A program made the position numbers and the translations under genes. The notes under the pieces are model-generated. The model was given only the letters and a program-made list of their open reading frames with translations, was not told the origin of the DNA and searched no databases. A DNA stretch of 64,000 nt from Lingula anatina (lineage: Eukaryota; Brachiopoda; Lingulata; Lingulida; Lingulidae). Below, one piece after another: positions 59,201-64,000 of the stretch. Within the stretch, counting starts at the first letter, position 1; every line of letters begins with the position of its first letter. The stretch is taken from NCBI RefSeq assembly GCF_001039355.2, contig NW_019774847.1:301607-365606 (forward strand), given 5' to 3'.

Positions 59201-62200
59201 TATTCTACCTCCTACGGCTGCGTCCGATGACAACGCCAATCGCAAACTCTCCCAACAGAGGACTGCATTCTGCAAGAAGTCGTGCGTTTTCATGTTCGTG
59301 TCTGTAATTCGAATCCCTCTTGGTGCGCTAATACATTCGTTTTGCTTAATTAGATGCATTGTTAAGTTCCCTTTTTAATGTTCTCGTATTTTCTGTTCAG
59401 CGGAAGATCGGGTTGTGCTCAGGAAGGGAAAGAGGCATATAATTTAATAGAGCACGAAATCACTGTTTTTCTTTTCTTTCCGTCGAACATTTGTGAAGGG
59501 CATCGTCTTTTCAATTTGCAAATTAAAGAGACGTAAACACCTGAAATCCATCCTAACCAATATCTGATTTAAGGGACAAAGGGAGAAACCATGTTTTATT
59601 CGTGTTACGCCGCAGGCAGACATTTAGATGCATTTTTGAAAAAAGTCTAGAATTGAGAGAAATGTTCATTATCCTAATATGAATAAAAAAACTACATACA
59701 AGCTATAAATAAACGTCTTGCATATTGTACTTTTATTAATGAAGTCTCAAATACCATACTGTTCACAATGGATTTAGCAGACTAATTTAAAAAGCACTTT
59801 CATCATTTTGGCTATTTAGAGAAATTATATTAGTCAAGTCGTAAAAATAACAATAGTCGCTCACTGATAACACTTCATCTTTTGCATATCAGGCCACTGT
59901 ATTATATGTGCCAATTAGTTGCAGCCATGAAAACCCGCTTGTTTCATATCATTCTTTGTCGTCTGTGGAAAATTTTGAAAAATAACCCAAAAATATCTTA
60001 AAACTGGTCATTATTCCAAGGCCATATTCATGATATTTTTCGCCTGAGCTTTCCCTTCTGATTTGTAAACGTAGGTGTGAACGCATGTCGGTTCCATTTT
60101 AGATGGCATATTATCCCTAAAGCAAAATCTGCAAACCCTTGAAAGAGTTAGAGTATAATCAAAAGTGAAACGCATGCTTCTAATAAGAGTCCATTTTTTT
60201 CACCATATCCGTTCACCCTTGGTTTGTGAATGTGACGGCTCCGCATTGACAGCGCTGATGTTAGCGTGGCGTACATTTACATAACGGTAACACGCTGATT
60301 AACGCTGGAGGAGTATTGACATAAACAAGGAAAGTTGATAAGCGGAACAATTGCTAACTAGCTAGCACTCACCTGTTAAAGAACGAGAAATAAGGAGGTT
60401 ATGCAAGTTAATTAGAACAAACAAGAGGTGGTCTAATTAAACGAGAGAGTGATATTACTGAAAAGGTGTTGGCTGAATGAGTATTTAGGCAGTTAGGAAA
60501 ATAGAATAACGAAGATAATGAATGTGCAATGAGCAGGAGCGCCTTTCTTTAATTACAATTCTATTAGACCGGCGCAGCTGGCGGCTTGTCTTGTTCCCAA
60601 CTAGCCCCTTGACATTACCCACGATGGTGGTAGTGATTTGGTAAATGCCTGTTTCTCCGTATCATCTGGTTCACACGATTCGTAAAAAAAAAAAAAAAAA
60701 AACTAGATCATTACACCAATAAAATTTACCTTGGTGAAAAAGGTAAAAAAATATCGCGCGGGTGTAATATCACTAAAAACACCACTAAAAGAACTATGAT
60801 GTCAAGTTTTTGCTGATTTACCACTAATATAATGAGGTTTTGGTTCATTAAAGTGAAATTAATCCAGGTGAGTGATTATCGAGGCTTTGCCTAGCGCGCG
60901 TGCTAGATACACACGTTGGCTATTTTATCATTGAACTACGATTTTCTTATTGCAATTTGCCAGTCTATTTGCGAGTTTTTAATCTTGTTAAAAGCAACAA
61001 CCGATGCCATTATTAAAGGAAATATACCCATAGCCGTAATTATTTTGACCTGGCGATATGTAATCCGGCAACGTAATGTCTAATAAAATTCCTAACCAAT
61101 ATTTATCACCGTTATAGAAATCTTCCTGGGATCGGCTGCTCACTGCCAGATTGAGTCAGTAATTTGTACGTCATCATACTTTGCCAGACGAGCACGCATT
61201 GTGTGGCGGTGTTTTGTGGCTGCCTTTCTCATCAAGTTTATGAACGCGGACCTCAGGTGTAGCAAACCTTCGGGAACCCATTAACAACTTAAGTAACACA
61301 GCAAGCGAGGTTTTATTTCTGCTCGAATTGTGCTATAAGCTATTGTTTGATTCACTCTGGCTATATATTGACATATAACAGAATTGTTCAGTTTTATCAC
61401 GAAACCATACTCATATTGTCATAAACCTTACGCATCTACACAACTGTCAATTATAGTAATGAAGAGAAAACGCAAAGATTGAAATTTCAACTAGGGCAGA
61501 TTTTCCGTTTGCGCCTATTAATAACATAAAAAAGTGGATCACACGATAAATTCTCATTTCCAAGTACCCAATGCTTCTTCCACTGAGAGAGTACCATAAC
61601 TGAAACTATACGACGTTTCATGCGAGAAAGACAAAATATACATAAGTACTATAATAGTGGTGCATTACAGGGAAACGCAAAAGATATCGTGTCACATTCA
61701 GCCGACTATAATTCCTTTTTACATGATTTAACGAAATTTCGAAGAATCTGATTATTTTTGGCCTAGTACATGTCAGAACTGAGCGATCCTATTTTATTTT
61801 ATTTTTTTATTATTTTCACATATGTAGATAATCGGTAGTATAGAAGTAACACAGATAAATCAAATAAAAATCGTCTCAAACCACGACACTAAAGATTTCT
61901 CACTGTTTTAGATAGACGCACAAGCTGCCATTGTGATAGCTGCAGCCAGACTGTCAGAGAAATGAGCAGTACAGTAACTTGGATCCGGTTCCCGTCAGAC
62001 TTAATTCCTTCAACGCACCTCATAATGGCAAATAAATAGCTCTTTAAGGCAGTCCTAATAACCCATCTCGATATTAAAAAAATCTCGAAAATTAATTAAT
62101 TTCCCCGTGAATTAATCGACATGCGCTTCGATCGGAGTTTCTCCCCAAGCATTTAGCGCGCTGTTTAGAATGCTAAGAGCTTTTAATTTCAAGATTAGCA

Positions 62201-63480
62201 GCCCGAGTGGCTAAGTCTGGGCGCTGTCATCGAAAAGTGCACTAAAGGTGAGACACGGTCTGATTGAAAATGGAAAAGATATTGCAGGTAGAAGTGGTGG
62301 CAGCGCTGAGTTGAAGAGGAGATAACGATCTCGGGGGGAATGACATAAAACAGACCTAACCAGGCTAGGTAACGGGGCGGGAACACACACACACACATAC
62401 ACACTCACATACCCAGGCCTCATTAGCTAGTAATATCCTAGTATTTGTATTGATTGTACATAATCACTGCTGCGCCGGTGTATTTGATTACAATAGAGAT
62501 CCATCTACAAATCCAACGCTTATTTCAGTCATTCTGTTATTCAAATTCAACTCTCATTTGTTGAGAATATTTTGCACGTCTTATTTCTGTTGCGACCCAA
62601 GCCAAACTAAACCCTCTAACCTGACAACATTTGTTGTTGAAAAGAAAAAAAAAACACCTTAGTTTATCTGAGGTGAGTACTACGCAAAACAAAATTGGTT
62701 ATCAAACAAAATGCTTTATGGTATTTTTAGACGTCATAAGGGACATTTGAATAAAAGAAAGAGCGTGACCTCAAAAATTAGCAACATTTCTGTAAATTAA
62801 TGGTCGAATAAAAATCACATGTCCACCATATTTGTGCGTCTCTCCATTGTTCACTTCTCCGACTGTCATTTTCTGACGTTTCGCTATGCTGCAGTGCATT
62901 TCAAACGCTGATCCTAATCTGCCGGTTAAGTCTCCGTTTAAGTTATTAGCTACAATAATGGGACTTCTTCCCATAGAATCGAAATGACGCCACCCATCTT
63001 CAGTGTGTCGCATACATCATGTCAGAGAAACCAATTTTACCGAAATTATTGAGACATTTTATACAAATTAATTTCAAAGTTTCAATCAGCTCAGGGACAA
63101 ACAGTCACAAATGGGTCGAATACTGTATCTTTCACAATACCCTCATCGCAGATAGACCCTGTTAGCCGTTTTGTTATCAGTCGTCTATGGTGGCTCCTCT
63201 GTAATTTGACACATTAAAGACGACTGACAGCATAAAAGCTCCTTGAAATATTGTTTGACGACTTAAACGTGTTTTTCAACTCTGTAGTTAAAAAAAAAGA
63301 CACAAAAAACGACATATATGGCTTGAGGAACCCAAACAAAATGCAATTAATGAGAAATTCAACGAAGATTTACATAATGAAAAATATTCCATGTGTTTTT
63401 TTTATCAGCCTAAATTATCCAACTTATCAAATAAAAATCTTTTACATAAAAATGCAAGCACATAGACCCTAACAAGTGAA
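56280..63480. other. Noncoding region upstream of the eh1-motif gene
   Basis: About 7.2 kb without a credible exon on either strand. The first kilobase has poly-T runs and a CRE palindrome TGACGTCA (56718-56725). From about 57200 on, simple repeats and recognisable MITEs are rare, and the sequence has mixed composition with many homeodomain-type TAAT cores. This is compatible with a developmental regulatory landscape; that role is inferred from the neighbour gene, not seen. Confidence 0.45.
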
Positions 63481-63489
63481 CATGTATTA

Positions 63490-63499
63490 GCGCATGCGC
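63490..63499. promoter_or_regulatory. NRF1-type palindrome GCGCATGCGC
   Basis: Perfect match to the NRF1 consensus, 50 bases upstream of the TATA box of the next gene. Confidence 0.5.
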
Positions 63500-63539
63500 G
63501 CTCTGATGTTCCTAACAAAGCTAAAGTTTCAACCCACGG

Positions 63540-63547
63540 TATATAAG
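63540..63547 (+). promoter_or_regulatory. TATA box TATATAAG
   Basis: Canonical TATA box 63 bases before the ATG at 63603. The expected start site is about 63570, giving a short leader of roughly 30 bases. Confidence 0.65.
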
Positions 63548-63602
63548 GGATGACAAACACACTGGCCTTCAGACTGGTGTAGATTTTTCAAGGTTAATTA
63601 TC

Positions 63603-64000
63603 ATGATGGCAACGACAAGTGCGAAATACCCGCGGCTGGCTGTGGCTCCATCGGTCAGTAGTTTCAGCATTCAAGGTCTTCACCCCGCCTTCTTTTCTGT
63701 AGCAAACAGTAGATCTTCAAAAGCATACGCAACAGAAAAGCTAAATCCCGAGTCTCCGGTGCCTAGTCCTACGACAGAAGGTGGTGAAAATGAATCATCC
63801 ACGTTAGGAGGGCCGCAGTCCTCTACCAACAGAGAACATTTGGAAGAGTCACGGTCGCCATCTCCCTTAATAACACACAAGAACCCAATGGTACAGTCGG
63901 GGCACACTTTGACTCTCGGACAATTATTTCACAGTACACCGACTAACACCAGCGGACACTCGCTTACTAAATTTTCTATTGAAGAAATACTGGGTAGAAA
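63603..64000 (+). CDS. First exon of a probable homeobox transcription factor with eh1 motif (partial)
   Basis: ATG ATG at 63603-63608 opens a frame (MMATTSAKYPRLAVAPS) that stays open for 132 codons to the right edge without a donor being required. It is Ser/Thr/Pro-rich and disordered, and near the end has TKFSIEEILGRK. That fits the engrailed-homology-1 consensus F-x-I-x-x-I-L, which recruits Groucho/TLE corepressors and sits upstream of the homeodomain in many ANTP-class proteins (HHEX, NK, BARX and others carry close variants). No homeodomain is within the window, so class and gene name cannot be given. The TATA box at 63540 and the 7-kb noncoding stretch upstream fit a developmental regulator. 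Confidence 0.62.
   Translation, partial: MMATTSAKYPRLAVAPSVSSFSIQGLHPAFFSVANSRSSKAYATEKLNPESPVPSPTTEGGENESSTLGGPQSSTNREHLEESRSPSPLITHKNPMVQSGHTLTLGQLFHSTPTNTSGHSLTKFSIEEILGR

Noticed and set aside
62196-62225. tRNA-like A-box (GCCCGAGTGGCTAAGTC)
   Set aside because: No matching B-box or acceptor-stem complement follows; likely chance or a worn tRNA-derived repeat.

Overview
This is a window of an animal nuclear genome, AT-rich with short exons and many introns. The gene content (ARID4, mARC, a CUB/sushi membrane receptor, CCS, a PHF7/G2E3-type protein and a probable homeobox gene) fits a marine invertebrate, and an invertebrate deuterostome such as a hemichordate is my best guess. The species cannot be fixed from sequence alone.

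The window is a scaffold made of several contigs. Single Ns stand at 10661, 21365, 36806 and 40421, and a run of 189 Ns at 46393-46581. Sequence on the two sides of each single N is the same locus repeated with SNPs and indels. This looks like unmerged haplotypes or contig overlaps rather than real tandem duplication. The ARID4/unknown-gene pair is therefore shown twice (1-10660 and 10662-18720), and exons 2-6 of CCS are shown twice (36807-40420 and 40422-43225).

Layout. (1) 161-5638 minus: N-terminal half of an ARID4A/B chromatin protein, head to head with a small unrecognised plus-strand gene ending at 10643; second haplotype at 10662-18705. Haplotype 1 carries a 2-kb DNA transposon, itself inside a MITE and itself hit by another MITE. 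(2) 18706-22937: intergenic, repeat-rich. (3) 22938-26902 plus: mARC (MOSC-domain amidoxime reductase), 7 exons. (4) 27331-34449 minus: a 13-exon type I membrane protein with three CUB and seven sushi domains, convergent with mARC. (5) 36339-44413 minus: copper chaperone for superoxide dismutase (CCS), head to head with (6) 45163-51730 plus: a PHF7/G2E3-like PHD/RING protein with a long C-terminal tail carrying repeats of an L-x-I-D-M-T-P-K motif. (7) 54253-55965 plus: a large terminal exon coding an acidic then Tyr/Pro-repeat protein, possibly of the same gene. (8) 55966-63480: about 7.5 kb of noncoding DNA. (9) 63603-64000 plus: first exon of a protein with an eh1-like repressor motif, probably a homeobox transcription factor, behind a TATA box and an NRF1-type site.

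The genes belong to unrelated processes (chromatin, redox/copper, cell surface, ubiquitin/cell cycle, development). There is no operon-like logic. The links seen are two bidirectional promoters (ARID4/unknown gene and CCS/PHF7-like), each with a CACGTG E-box.
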